DNA of 64,000 bases from Methanomassiliicoccus sp. GTDB lineage: Archaea > Thermoplasmatota > Thermoplasmata > Methanomassiliicoccales > Methanomassiliicoccaceae. The notes beneath the pieces are model-generated. The model saw only the letters and a list, made by a program, of their open reading frames with translations, had not been told where the DNA came from and searched no databases. Positions 1 to 8,707 of the stretch are shown here, piece by piece. The position numbers and the translations under genes were made by a program. Where the stretch lies: positions 186,001-250,000 of the forward strand of contig JAAYAX010000005.1 in assembly GCA_012719175.1 (NCBI GenBank), read 5' to 3'. Positions within the stretch are counted from its first letter, which is position 1. Each line of letters starts with the position of its first letter.

Positions 1-659
1 CCCTGGCCCACCGTCCACCGAACGTTCACTATGGCCCGGCCCCGGCTGTCGAAGGAGGCCTTGTCCACCAACCCCTGGTATTCCGGCCAGATAGTGGAGA
101 TGTCCCCCTCCACGTAGAAGTTTTTCTCCGAACCGTACGCTAAAGGCCTCTTGCTGGACATCCTAACGAAGTACCAGTCATCAGTCACCAGGCGGGCATC
201 CTTCATGCGGAGCAGCCCCCAGGAATGGGTGGTCTTGCCCGACTTGGAAGGAGCTATGAGGGATACGCCCCTTCCCCCGATGTCCAGCGCGGCTCCGTGG
301 ACGGAGTGTATGTTGTGCTGGTCCTCCAGGATGTCTCCCGCCAGGGCCAGGGCGATACTCTTTACCCAGCCGTAGTAATCGATGTTGAAGAGGAAGGCCG
401 TGCGGGTCAGGGGATCGTACTTCACACCCGCCTGTTGCTGGGGATCGTTCAGGACGATCAGGCGTCCGTGGGAGCGCACGCTCTCCGCCATGCCGTAGAA
501 GTTGTTGTCCCATACCTGGTCAGTGCGCTCCTGGTCCGTCAGGAGGCGGATGCACGTCCCGTGCAGCTCGCACTTGGAGGAGTATAGGTAGCGGGCCTCG
601 TATCGTTCGAACAGCTCGTTGCGCTCGTCCGGCCCTATGAGTTCTAGGTGGTATCGCAT
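1..659 (-). CDS. HprK-like P-loop protein, partial (3' end outside window)
   Basis: The minus-strand frame opens at ATG 657-659 and stays open to the window edge, giving 219 codons with no stop, so the C-terminus is missing. About two thirds in there is a Walker A loop, APSKSGKTTHS, preceded by a strand of the form GRGVSLI. A second acidic motif, VTDDWYFV, follows about 20 residues later. This order (P-loop, then DDW) is what HPr kinase/phosphorylase-like and related PEP-carboxykinase-fold kinases show. The N-terminal 110 residues are not recognised. The gene lies 57 bp downstream of the citramalate synthase gene on the same strand, so co-transcription is possible. The substrate is unknown; no HPr or PTS gene is visible, so a classical HprK role is unlikely. 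Confidence 0.7.
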   Translation of the reverse strand, partial: MRYHLELIGPDERNELFERYEARYLYSSKCELHGTCIRLLTDQERTDQVWDNNFYGMAESVRSHGRLIVLNDPQQQAGVKYDPLTRTAFLFNIDYYGWVKSIALALAGDILEDQHNIHSVHGAALDIGGRGVSLIAPSKSGKTTHSWGLLRMKDARLVTDDWYFVRMSSKRPLAYGSEKNFYVEGDISTIWPEYQGLVDKASFDSRGRAIVNVRWTVGQ

Positions 660-716
660 CGCCCGATAGAGGGAGGTAGTTAAGTAAAAAGGTTGGCTCC
701 TGGCTTCGCCGTGGAT

Positions 717-2276
717 TTAGCTGGAAGATGGCTGGGAGCCCTTCATGAGCTTGTACTCCATGCTGTCCAGGAGCGCTATGAGCGAGGCCTCGATGACGTT
801 GGTGGACACGCCCACAGTGGTCCACGAGGCCTCCCCGTCGGTGGATCTAATCAGCACCCTGACCTTGGCACCGGTGGCGTCCTTGCTGTCGATGACCCGG
901 ACCTTGTAGTCGGCCAGGCGCACCTCGCGCAGCTCCGGGTAGAACCTCTCCAGGGCTTTGCGGACAGCGCGGTCCAGCGCGTTCACGGGACCGTTGCCGT
1001 TGGCGGCGGTGTGCTCCATCATCCCGGTGGAGTCGACGACCTTGATGCTCGCCTCCGAGGAGACGTTGTTCCCGGTCACATCGACGAAGATACGGAAGCC
1101 CTCGAGGCGGAACGGCGGCTTGATACCATCATTAAGACGGCGCACCAGCAGCTCGAAGGACGCGTCCGCCCCCTCGAACTGGTAGCCCTCCGACTCCATG
1201 TGCTTGAGGTGCTCCAGAACCTTCCGTCCGGACTCCTTCTCGGTGTCTATCCCGAACTCCTTCATCTTGGCCAGTATCGACGCCGTTCCCGAAAGCTCGG
1301 ACATCAATACCCGACGCTGGTTGCCCACCAGGCGGGGATCGATGTGCTCATAGGTCTTCTCGTCCTTCAGGAGCGCGTTCACGTGGACACCGGCCTTGTG
1401 CGCGAAGGCGCTACGCCCTACGTACGGGAGCTTAGGGTCTATGACCACGTTAGCGGTCTCGCTTATGAAGTTGGAGAGCGGGGTCAGGGACGTGAGGTCG
1501 GGGATGGATATCTTACGCCCCATCTTCAGCGTCAGAGTGGGCATGATGGAACAGAGGTTGGCATTGCCGCATCTCTCACCCAGTCCATTGATGGTGCCCT
1601 GCACCATGGTGACGCCCCCCTCCACGGCCGCCAGGGAGTTGGCTACCGCCAGGTCGGCATCGTTATGCGCGTGGATGCCCATGGGGAGGTCGAAGCGCTT
1701 GGCGACCACGTCCACGCACGTCCTGACGTCTCCGGGCAGCGTCCCGCCGTTGGTGTCGCACAGCACCAGCCAATCGGCACCAGCCTGGGCCGCCGCTTCC
1801 AAAGTAGAGAGCGCGTACTCCGGTGAGGCCTTGTAGCCGTCGAAGAAGTGCTCCGCGTCGTACACCACCTCCACCCCGCTCTTCTTGAGGAACCAGACGC
1901 TGTCGGAGATGAGCTCCAGGTTCTCCGGCAGAGGTATTTTCAGAGCGTTCCTAACATGGCGGTCCCAGCTCTTGCCGAATATCGCCACCGCGGGGGCCTT
2001 CGAGCCCACCAGCGAGCGGAGGTTAGCATCCTCCTCGGCGGTGATCCCGGCCTTACGGGTGCTTCCAAAGGCCACTAACTTCGCGTTCTCGAACCTCATC
2101 CGCGAGGCGGCCTCGAAGAAGGCCACATCCTTGGGGTTGGACCCTGGCCAGCCTCCCTCGATGTAATCGATCCCGAACTGGTCTAACCTTTTGGTTATGT
2201 CCAGCTTGTCCTCGGTCGAAAAAGACACACCCTCAGATTGGGTCCCGTCTCTAAGTGTGGTGTCGTAGATAGCCAC
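717..2276 (-). CDS. cimA: (R)-citramalate synthase
   Basis: Condenses pyruvate with acetyl-CoA to citramalate, the first step of the threonine-independent route to 2-oxobutyrate and isoleucine. At 519 residues it has the length of the long citramalate synthase family. The N-terminal TIM barrel opens with DTTLRDGTQSEG, and the metal-binding GIHAHNDADLA lies near residue 200. The last 130 residues resemble the LeuA allosteric dimer domain. The start is a GTG at 2274-2276. A TATA-like ATTTATTTATT lies about 15-25 bp upstream, suggesting a leaderless transcript separate from hom. 2-isopropylmalate synthase or homocitrate synthase are the alternatives; the DTTLRDGTQSEGVSFS opening favours CimA. 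Homoserine dehydrogenase and an ACT protein lie directly upstream on the same strand. Confidence 0.9.
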   Translation of the reverse strand: MAIYDTTLRDGTQSEGVSFSTEDKLDITKRLDQFGIDYIEGGWPGSNPKDVAFFEAASRMRFENAKLVAFGSTRKAGITAEEDANLRSLVGSKAPAVAIFGKSWDRHVRNALKIPLPENLELISDSVWFLKKSGVEVVYDAEHFFDGYKASPEYALSTLEAAAQAGADWLVLCDTNGGTLPGDVRTCVDVVAKRFDLPMGIHAHNDADLAVANSLAAVEGGVTMVQGTINGLGERCGNANLCSIMPTLTLKMGRKISIPDLTSLTPLSNFISETANVVIDPKLPYVGRSAFAHKAGVHVNALLKDEKTYEHIDPRLVGNQRRVLMSELSGTASILAKMKEFGIDTEKESGRKVLEHLKHMESEGYQFEGADASFELLVRRLNDGIKPPFRLEGFRIFVDVTGNNVSSEASIKVVDSTGMMEHTAANGNGPVNALDRAVRKALERFYPELREVRLADYKVRVIDSKDATGAKVRVLIRSTDGEASWTTVGVSTNVIEASLIALLDSMEYKLMKGSQPSSS

Positions 2277-2380
2277 TTTATTGGCTAATAAATAAATCCC
2301 GCGCCGTGCCTCTCATAGAACATCTACTCCAAGACAGGCATGTCAATAGCGAGAGGCGTTATTAATACCCTCTCCCGTAA

Positions 2381-3394
2381 TCATCGCCGCTTGCCGCGTC
2401 CCTCGCCCATCAGTGCCAGTAGGTCGCTCAGCACCGCGCTGGCCGTTTCCTTGCGGCCCGCGCCCCGGCCGGCCACGGTGATGTCCCCGGCGAGGTCGGT
2501 GATCAGCTGCACGATGTTCAACGTTCCCCCGATGGCCAGGGGATGACCGACCGGCACCATGCGGGGCGAGACCTCCACCCGCTTGTCGTTTATCTCGCCG
2601 ATGAGGCGCACCACCATGTGCTGCTCCGACGCCAGGGAGATGGCGTCCTCAGTGATACTACGGATTCCCGTGCGCAACACATCGTTGTAGGTGACGTCCC
2701 TCCCGAAGATGGCGTTGGCCAGTATGGCAACCTTGCACGCCGAGTCCACGCCGTCGATGTCGTAGCTGGGGTCCCGTTCGGCGATCCCCATCTCCTGCGC
2801 CTCCCTCAGCGCCTGCTCGAACGGGAGACCCTCGTCCTTCATACGGTTGAGGATGAAGTTGCACGTCCCATTGAGGATGCCCCTCAGCGAGAATATCTGC
2901 TCACCCCTGAGAAGCTCCCGGGAGAGGTTGATGACGGGCATGGCCCCTCCCACCGAGGCCTCGTACCGTAACTGGACCTTGTTCCTGGCCGCGGTGCTGG
3001 TGAGGTCCCGGAACTTCAGCGCCAAGGGACCTTTGTTAGACGTGACCACGTTCTTACCGGCATTGAGCGCCGTCTGTATGTAGGTTAGACCAGGCTCCGC
3101 ATCCACGATGTTGGTGGGCGTGGTATCGATCAAAGTGTCGAAGTCGTACTCCTCTATGAACTCCGGGGCCCCGTCGTCCAGAGGACGCTTGCCGACCTTC
3201 CCCGTCCCGGCCTTGCGGGCCACCAGCTCCTCGGGGTCCAAGCCCCGGGGGTCCTTGACCAGCGAGGAGGAGTCGAACACCCCTACGATGGTGACCTTCT
3301 GCCCGAAGCTCTTCTGGAAAAGCTCCTGGCGCATACCGATCACTTCGGCCACTCCCTGCCCCACGGTCCCGAATCCGGCGATGACCACCTTCAT
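2381..3394 (-). CDS. hom: Homoserine dehydrogenase
   Basis: Reduces aspartate semialdehyde to homoserine for threonine and methionine synthesis. The 337-residue protein has the N-terminal Rossmann motif GFGTVGQG (residues 7-14), a central TSNKGPLA segment, and the diagnostic NGTCNFILNRM followed by DPSYDIDGVDSACK. It lacks the fused C-terminal ACT domain of the long bacterial enzymes. Instead, a separate ACT protein is encoded immediately upstream: its TAG stop abuts this ATG with no intervening base, so translation is probably coupled and the pair probably acts as a regulated enzyme plus sensor. cimA follows 104 bp downstream. Confidence 0.93.
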   Translation of the reverse strand: MKVVIAGFGTVGQGVAEVIGMRQELFQKSFGQKVTIVGVFDSSSLVKDPRGLDPEELVARKAGTGKVGKRPLDDGAPEFIEEYDFDTLIDTTPTNIVDAEPGLTYIQTALNAGKNVVTSNKGPLALKFRDLTSTAARNKVQLRYEASVGGAMPVINLSRELLRGEQIFSLRGILNGTCNFILNRMKDEGLPFEQALREAQEMGIAERDPSYDIDGVDSACKVAILANAIFGRDVTYNDVLRTGIRSITEDAISLASEQHMVVRLIGEINDKRVEVSPRMVPVGHPLAIGGTLNIVQLITDLAGDITVAGRGAGRKETASAVLSDLLALMGEGRGKRR

Positions 3395-3889
3395 CTAATC
3401 CAGCCCCCTGATGAGCATGTAGTTGTGCTTGTCCGCCCGCTGCTTGAAGAAGGACTCCAGTGTTGACAAGGTCTCCTTCTTGGAAGCCTTCCCGGTGACC
3501 AGGGCGGCGCGCGACGAGGAGTTCGCCGTACCCGTGTAGCGTATCTCGATGGAGGCCACGTTCTCCATGGCGTCGAGGCCCTTGGTGATGCTCTCCAGCT
3601 CCTTGGAGCTTATGCTGCCCACGAGCAGGTACTGGATAGGGTAGGTCTCAAAGAAGGCGTCGATCTTGGCGATGTCCACCTCCCCTTCCTTCCAGGTGCT
3701 CAATATCTTGTCCAGTGACTGTTCTGAACGCACCTCGAAGATGACGTTGACGGTGATCCTACCGCCGATCCGGTCGTCATGGTGGTGCACCACACCTCTG
3801 ATGTTCCCGTCATACTTGGAGATCGGCTCCAGGGCCGCCACCAGCTGCCCGGGGATGTCCTTCAATCGCAGGTCTACGTTCACCTTCAC
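3395..3889 (-). CDS. ACT-domain amino-acid-sensing protein, partner of hom
   Basis: A small protein of about 164 residues with an N-terminal ACT-type beta-alpha-beta fold (KVNVDLRLKDIPGQLVAALEPI) and a second alpha/beta half containing SKELESITKGLDAMENVASI. ACT domains bind amino acids and control biosynthetic enzymes. A longer reading starts at ATG 3922, but the GTG at 3887-3889 has GAAGGTGA just upstream and begins where family similarity starts, so it is preferred. The TAG stop touches the hom ATG. I infer that it carries the feedback control that long homoserine dehydrogenases hold in their own C-terminus. Confidence 0.8.
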   Translation of the reverse strand: MKVNVDLRLKDIPGQLVAALEPISKYDGNIRGVVHHHDDRIGGRITVNVIFEVRSEQSLDKILSTWKEGEVDIAKIDAFFETYPIQYLLVGSISSKELESITKGLDAMENVASIEIRYTGTANSSSRAALVTGKASKKETLSTLESFFKQRADKHNYMLIRGLD

Positions 3890-4129
3890 ATGGTCACCTT
3901 CGTTACATCGAGCACACCGCATTCGGGATATTTGATAGTTGATGACTGGTCGATGATAGAAAAAGATTGAGACCTTTTATCTTTGAGCTGAGTAAGGAAT
4001 GATGTTCTGCGCCCTCTTTGCATCATTTTAGACATTGTTACTATTATGTTCACATCCTTGTTTTGGTTCGTAGAGTGCTTGGAAAATTTTCATCCAAAAT
4101 AAATATCAGGACGGTCGCTGGACCTCAGC

Positions 4130-4723
4130 ATGAGGCATCATCGTCTATTGGGAATAGCGATGTTCTTCCTCCTAGCCGCCATCCTGGTGGTACCAGGCTT
4201 GATCCAAGGGGCACAGGCCAAGCCCGTTGCTGGTGGGGGTAATGGAGATGGAACAGGCATTGTTGTCGTTCAGAGCGTTGCCCTGACGGCAGATGAGGTG
4301 AAATGGCTGAAATACCTGCGTGAGGAGGAGAAGGTGGCCAGGGACGTTTACACATACCTATATAGTAAGTGGGGGGCCCTCATTTTCAAGAACATAGCGG
4401 CCAGCGAGCAAAAGCATATGGATGCTATCAAGAACCTTCTGATGAAATATGGAGTTTCGGACCCTGCTGCGGGGAACGACTATGGGGTGTTCACGAACCA
4501 GGAGCTTCAGGTTCTGTATGACAAGCTCATCGTGGATGGGAGCGTCTCCAAGAGAGCGGCGCTCGAGGTAGGGGTTCTGATAGAAGAACTAGACATTGGA
4601 GATCTGGAAGAGGCCATGTCTGCCACGACGCACAACGATATCAAGAACGTCTACAGCAACCTCCTGCAGGGTTCATTCAACCACCTCGCGGCGTTCGAGA
4701 GCCAGTTAGCAAAGCTCGCTTGA
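4130..4723 (+). CDS. Secreted DUF2202 ferritin-like protein
   Basis: A 197-residue protein with an N-terminal signal peptide (hydrophobic residues 7-25 ending in AQA) and a DUF2202 domain. The ferritin-like helix motifs are visible: REEEKVARDVYTYLY, then SEQKHMDAIKNLL, then VLIEELDIGDLEEA near the end. These conserved Glu and His residues are the usual metal-ligand positions of the family. A short Gly-rich linker (GGGNGDGTG) separates the signal from the domain. A TATA-like AAATAAATATC lies about 30 bp upstream of the ATG. The function of the family is unknown; an extracytoplasmic metal-binding or redox role is an inference. The neighbours give no operon context. Confidence 0.85.
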   Translation: MRHHRLLGIAMFFLLAAILVVPGLIQGAQAKPVAGGGNGDGTGIVVVQSVALTADEVKWLKYLREEEKVARDVYTYLYSKWGALIFKNIAASEQKHMDAIKNLLMKYGVSDPAAGNDYGVFTNQELQVLYDKLIVDGSVSKRAALEVGVLIEELDIGDLEEAMSATTHNDIKNVYSNLLQGSFNHLAAFESQLAKLA

Positions 4724-5397
4724 AATCAATCAATGCTCGGAAAACCCCTTAGTTTCTCTTTCTATCCTCATTTCAAATCTAGAAAGTGACCTGTCAGGAA
4801 CCACGGGCAGGTGGGCATCGATCATAAAAAACAAGTATTCGAAGATGAGCCCTTCGATCATGTTTGACCCGGACCATGCATGATGTCTTGTTTGGTGCGG
4901 TCCTGGTCTCTGACCCGGTCGAGATCACCGCTTTCATTAGATGCTCCTCGTGATCCCGAATCCTCAGGTCCATTGCTGCTCTCTCTGTCTGTTGATGCGT
5001 CTGTACTGGATGCTCCATCATATTGGCTAATTAGTACCAGGGCTACGCCGGTGAAGATTAATGTTGCCACGATGCAAAACGCGATGAACGTGCGACCTAG
5101 GGACACCCTCACACCTGCCGTGGGAAAAATGCAACTGCTACATTTTCTTCTTTTCAATATATCGTTCGAAAATGTTGTTGGTTTTCTAATATGAAAGAGC
5201 GAATTGGGCTCATCCCGTCTTGTTGCTCCCTGGTTGAAAGTCGATTTTTTTTACCGTCCCTCGCTCATAGCCAGATCGGCACCATGCCATCCGTGGAACA
5301 AATAATGGAAGATGGCTGTAGGCCTGTCACCTTGTTCTCCTCAAGCGCGCTGATACACAACACCCTTACAAATTCGATGATCTAGTGAGAGCCAGAG
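4724..5397. other. Intergenic stretch, mostly unassigned
   Basis: Apart from the weak small membrane-protein frame, I see nothing in this stretch. It is more AT-rich than the flanking genes. Confidence 0.4.
4858..5157 (-). CDS. Possible small single-pass membrane protein
   Basis: An open frame of up to 99 codons that would encode a short basic N-terminus, one strong membrane helix (FIAFCIVATLIFTGVALVLIS) and a polar Ser/Asp/Glu/Arg-rich tail. The far-upstream start is TTG, with no ribosome site visible; a GTG at the VSLGRTF segment would give a shorter protein. No family is recognised. The hydrophobic helix followed by a low-complexity acidic tail is the main reason to keep it, since chance frames rarely have that layout. 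It sits alone between two unrelated units. Confidence 0.3.
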   Translation of the reverse strand: MKRRKCSSCIFPTAGVRVSLGRTFIAFCIVATLIFTGVALVLISQYDGASSTDASTDRESSNGPEDSGSRGASNESGDLDRVRDQDRTKQDIMHGPGQT

Positions 5398-5481
5398 CGC
5401 CGAGGGGGAGATTTGAACTCCCGAGTCCTTGCGGACACAAGCTTTCCAGGCTTGCGCCTTACCGGTCTGGGCCACCTCGGC
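5398..5481 (-). tRNA. tRNA-Ser (anticodon GGA)
   Basis: An 84-nt class II tRNA on the minus strand. The acceptor stem is GCCGAGG/CCTCGGC with discriminator G. The anticodon arm is CAAGC-CTGGAAA-GCTTG, giving anticodon GGA (UCC and UCU codons). The long variable arm contains GTCCGCAAGGAC, and the T arm reads GGGAG-TTCAAAT-CTCCC. No 3' CCA is encoded. TATA-like AT-rich sequence lies about 20-35 bp upstream and overlaps the last codons of the histidine kinase gene. Confidence 0.95.
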
Positions 5482-5506
5482 CTGGGTTTCCCCCTACCGC
5501 ATTTAA

Positions 5507-8464
5507 TCATTTAAATGTGTCGGGCTCTGGGTTCACCGTGGGACCTGGCTGCATTGCGTTCTTCACCACCAACGACAGTTCCTCGATCTTATATGGCTTG
5601 GGCACCACGCCCACGAACCCAAAGTTCTGGTAATCGGCCATCACAGGGTCGTTGGAGTAACCGGAGGAGACGATGGCCCGAGCCTGGGGGTCCATCTTCA
5701 ACAAGTGGCCGATGGTCTCCTTACCCCCCATCCCTCCGGGAACGGTCAGGTCCATGATGACGACATCGAACTTCCTTCCATCTTTCATTGCTTGTCCGTA
5801 AGCCCTGAGAGCCTCCTCTCCGTCATGGGCCACCTCGGTCTCATAGCCCAGGCCCTGGAGGATGTCCATGGTCACCTGCAGGATGAACTCCTCGTCATCC
5901 ATGATGAGCACCCTCCCCGTGCCTGATACTGGCCTGTCCGACCTCGGAGCGTCCCTGATCGGTTCGTCGGTCGCTGGGAGGTACACCGAGACCTTGGTGC
6001 CCTTCTTGACCTCCGAGGTGACCTCGATGGTCCCTCCGTGACGCTTGATGGTGGTGAACGTCACGGTCATGCCCAGCCCGGTACCGGTGGCCTTGGTGGT
6101 GTAGTAGGGATCGAAGATCCGCGGCAGGACATCGGAAGGTATGCCCTCCCCATGATCAATGAAGTCCACGTTGACATATCTGCCCTCGGTGTCGGGGCCG
6201 GGGCGCGAGAACACGTTGCGCACCACGATCTCCACCGATCCTTTCTCATGGCTCGCCTCCTGGGCATTGAACAGGATGTTCAGGAAGGCCCTGTTCATCT
6301 GCCCCTGGTCGATGTTGACCGGCCATATGTCATTAGGGCAGTCCAGCGACCAGGTGATGCTGGAACCGGTAAAGGCCAGTCGCGCAGTGTCCTCAAGCAG
6401 CCCGCGCAGAGTCGTCGGCTTCTGGATGGGCGCCCCTCCCTTGGACAGGGACAACAGCTCCTGGGCCACGAACTTGGCGCGGTCCATGGCCATCTCCATG
6501 TCGCTGATGCGCTCCCGAGAACGCTGCATCGAACCCTCGCTGTTCTCGATCTCCGTGCGCAGCAGGTACAGCTCGCCTACCACTGACGTCATGACGTTGT
6601 TGAAGTCGTGGGCGATGCCCCCTGCCAGCGTACCGATTGCCTCCAGGCGCCCGGCGTTGGCCTCGGCGATCTCTGCCCGGGCCTTCTCGGAGATGTCCCT
6701 GAAGGTGAACATCTTCCCCATGACCTCGCCCTTGTCGCTGGTCAGGGTGATGTAGCTGTACTCCATCTGCCATATCTGCCCGGAATTGTTCCTCATGGAC
6801 ACCCTGAGCGGTCCAGCCTGGTGCAGAGTGCGGTAATCGTCCCACTCATTCTCGGGAAGGGGGACCAGCTCCCTGATGTTCCTCCCTATGCCATACCTTC
6901 TGTTCACCCCTATTAGATCCTCGGCCGCCCTGTTCATTAGGACCACGCCGTCATGCTGGTCGACGCTTATCACGCCGTCGGTGATGGACTTGAGGGTGAT
7001 CTCCAGGTTCTCGTTGGTCCTGCTGAGCTCATCTAGTATCCTCTCCCTGTCCTTCTCCGCCCGGCGGCGGTCCGTAAGGTCCCTGCCGATGATGAAATAC
7101 GCTTCCTCACCCTCGAAGTTGAGAGTGGTCATGCTAAGCTCCACGTCCAGGACCGACTGGTTGGAGTGCATCAGTCTGCCCTCCCCTTCCAGCACCTTTC
7201 CCCCTTCCCCAGTCGTCTTGGCCGTGTTCCAGTCCCAGGGGGCATCGAGCACTTCGGTGATCCTCGTCCTCTTTATGTCATAGTCGTTTCTGCCCGTCAT
7301 CCTCAGGAAGGCGGGGTTCACCTCGATGATGGAAAGGTCCTTACTGCTCACCAGGATGATGGCGTTGGAGGAGCCTTCCACTAGTACCCTGTATCTCCGC
7401 TCCTTCATGACCAGTTCCTGCTCCGATCTGTCCAGGTTCTCCAGCATGATGTTGACCTGCTTACCCAGATCAGCGATCTCATCGTCCCCCAACGTGCTGA
7501 CCCGTTTCTCCTTGGATTGCCCCCTACCGATCCTGAAGACATCGTCCATCAAGATGTGCATCCTTGACAGCACAGCACGATCGACGAAGAGCAGCATGAG
7601 GAGGCAATTGATCGTGGCCGTGGTTATGATGGTGTGGAGGAGGAACATGCCAGTGCGCTGGCTTTGTTGGTACCAATCCCTTCCCACATCCAGGTTCATA
7701 ACGGCCGCGGGAACTCCGTTTAAGTCCGAGATGCTCCAGGAGCACAGCATGGTGGAGTCGTTGATGTTCTTAATCGTCAGTTCCTCAGGTCCGGTCCCCA
7801 GAGCCAAGCCGGGATCGTCCGGCTCGATCTCGATCCTCAGAGCATTGCCGAAGGTCTCGGTCAGCGATACCTCCACATTCTCATTTAGGTATACAGCCAT
7901 GATCATCTTGCCGCGAGCTGGACCGCTGCCGTCAGACCTCAGTATGGGGCAGGATGAGAGGATCACACTTCCGTCATCGTAGGACAGCACGCCGCTGGTC
8001 TCGTTCTCCATATCATAAATTATGCTTTCATCGCTCTGAATTGCGGCGAGCAGACCCGAAGGGACCTCCGAGGCCAGGGGGTCCTCGGGATCGGTAGCAT
8101 CCACGGACATATTGTAGATCAGATTGCTGGCAATATCGTATAGGAGGACAGCGTCCACTTCGTATCCGTACATCGTGTAGGCGTTGAGGTTGTTCTCAAT
8201 GTATGAGGCATTGTAATCCTCGAGATACGACCAGGTATCGTCCCAGTAGGAATAATCTCCGCACTTTATGTTCAGTATGTACTCTATATTGCCTAGACCG
8301 ACGCCGATCCGTTGTGCGGCGCTCCTGGCCTCCTCCTGGTCCATGGCCGTGGCCTGATCGTTCAGCATGCTCACGCCAACGGCGTTGAATATAAGGATGA
8401 ACAAAATGGTCATTGGGATCAAGATCAGCAAAACCTTGGTCCTGAGCTTCAACCTGGCCACCAC
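5507..8464 (-). CDS. Hybrid sensor histidine kinase (CHASE4-HAMP-PAS-PAS-HisKA-HATPase-REC)
   Basis: A 985-residue membrane sensor kinase. Order of parts: membrane helix 12-33; extracytoplasmic CHASE4-like sensor 45-265 (GDYSYWDDTWSYLED); membrane helix 273-296; HAMP 297-350; two PAS domains near 355-470 and 485-600; phosphoacceptor region with GGIAHDFNN (His 619); HATPase with NILFNAQEA, DHGEGI and TGTGLGMT; receiver domain 851-968 with DDEE at its start and the phospho-acceptor Asp in IMDLT (905). All catalytic residues look intact. The attached receiver suggests internal phosphorelay, although no output gene is adjacent. It is transcribed toward tRNA-Ser, whose promoter region it overlaps. 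The signal is unknown. Confidence 0.93.
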   Translation of the reverse strand: MVARLKLRTKVLLILIPMTILFILIFNAVGVSMLNDQATAMDQEEARSAAQRIGVGLGNIEYILNIKCGDYSYWDDTWSYLEDYNASYIENNLNAYTMYGYEVDAVLLYDIASNLIYNMSVDATDPEDPLASEVPSGLLAAIQSDESIIYDMENETSGVLSYDDGSVILSSCPILRSDGSGPARGKMIMAVYLNENVEVSLTETFGNALRIEIEPDDPGLALGTGPEELTIKNINDSTMLCSWSISDLNGVPAAVMNLDVGRDWYQQSQRTGMFLLHTIITTATINCLLMLLFVDRAVLSRMHILMDDVFRIGRGQSKEKRVSTLGDDEIADLGKQVNIMLENLDRSEQELVMKERRYRVLVEGSSNAIILVSSKDLSIIEVNPAFLRMTGRNDYDIKRTRITEVLDAPWDWNTAKTTGEGGKVLEGEGRLMHSNQSVLDVELSMTTLNFEGEEAYFIIGRDLTDRRRAEKDRERILDELSRTNENLEITLKSITDGVISVDQHDGVVLMNRAAEDLIGVNRRYGIGRNIRELVPLPENEWDDYRTLHQAGPLRVSMRNNSGQIWQMEYSYITLTSDKGEVMGKMFTFRDISEKARAEIAEANAGRLEAIGTLAGGIAHDFNNVMTSVVGELYLLRTEIENSEGSMQRSRERISDMEMAMDRAKFVAQELLSLSKGGAPIQKPTTLRGLLEDTARLAFTGSSITWSLDCPNDIWPVNIDQGQMNRAFLNILFNAQEASHEKGSVEIVVRNVFSRPGPDTEGRYVNVDFIDHGEGIPSDVLPRIFDPYYTTKATGTGLGMTVTFTTIKRHGGTIEVTSEVKKGTKVSVYLPATDEPIRDAPRSDRPVSGTGRVLIMDDEEFILQVTMDILQGLGYETEVAHDGEEALRAYGQAMKDGRKFDVVIMDLTVPGGMGGKETIGHLLKMDPQARAIVSSGYSNDPVMADYQNFGFVGVVPKPYKIEELSLVVKNAMQPGPTVNPEPDTFK

Positions 8465-8707
8465 CTTGGGACAAAATATTCCATTATAACGATGGCGGTC
8501 TCATTATTTTTTTTTGCAACTATGGCCAGAAGGTTATATTATATGGAATGATCTCTTTTTTCTATCGAATAATTGTCGTTCCTTCTTGTATAAGGTCCAA
8601 TCAGTAGACCCACGGCCGCTCGCATTGCCTTAACAACGCCGGTGCGATACTGGACAGACCGTAGACCGCGGCTGGCCGAATGTGCGACCGGCGGTGGATG
8701 TGGACGA

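Noticed and set aside
693-1826. Long plus-strand frame of 377 codons opposite cimA
   Set aside because: Lies wholly antisense to citramalate synthase, has a His/Gly/Val-rich shadow composition and no domain.
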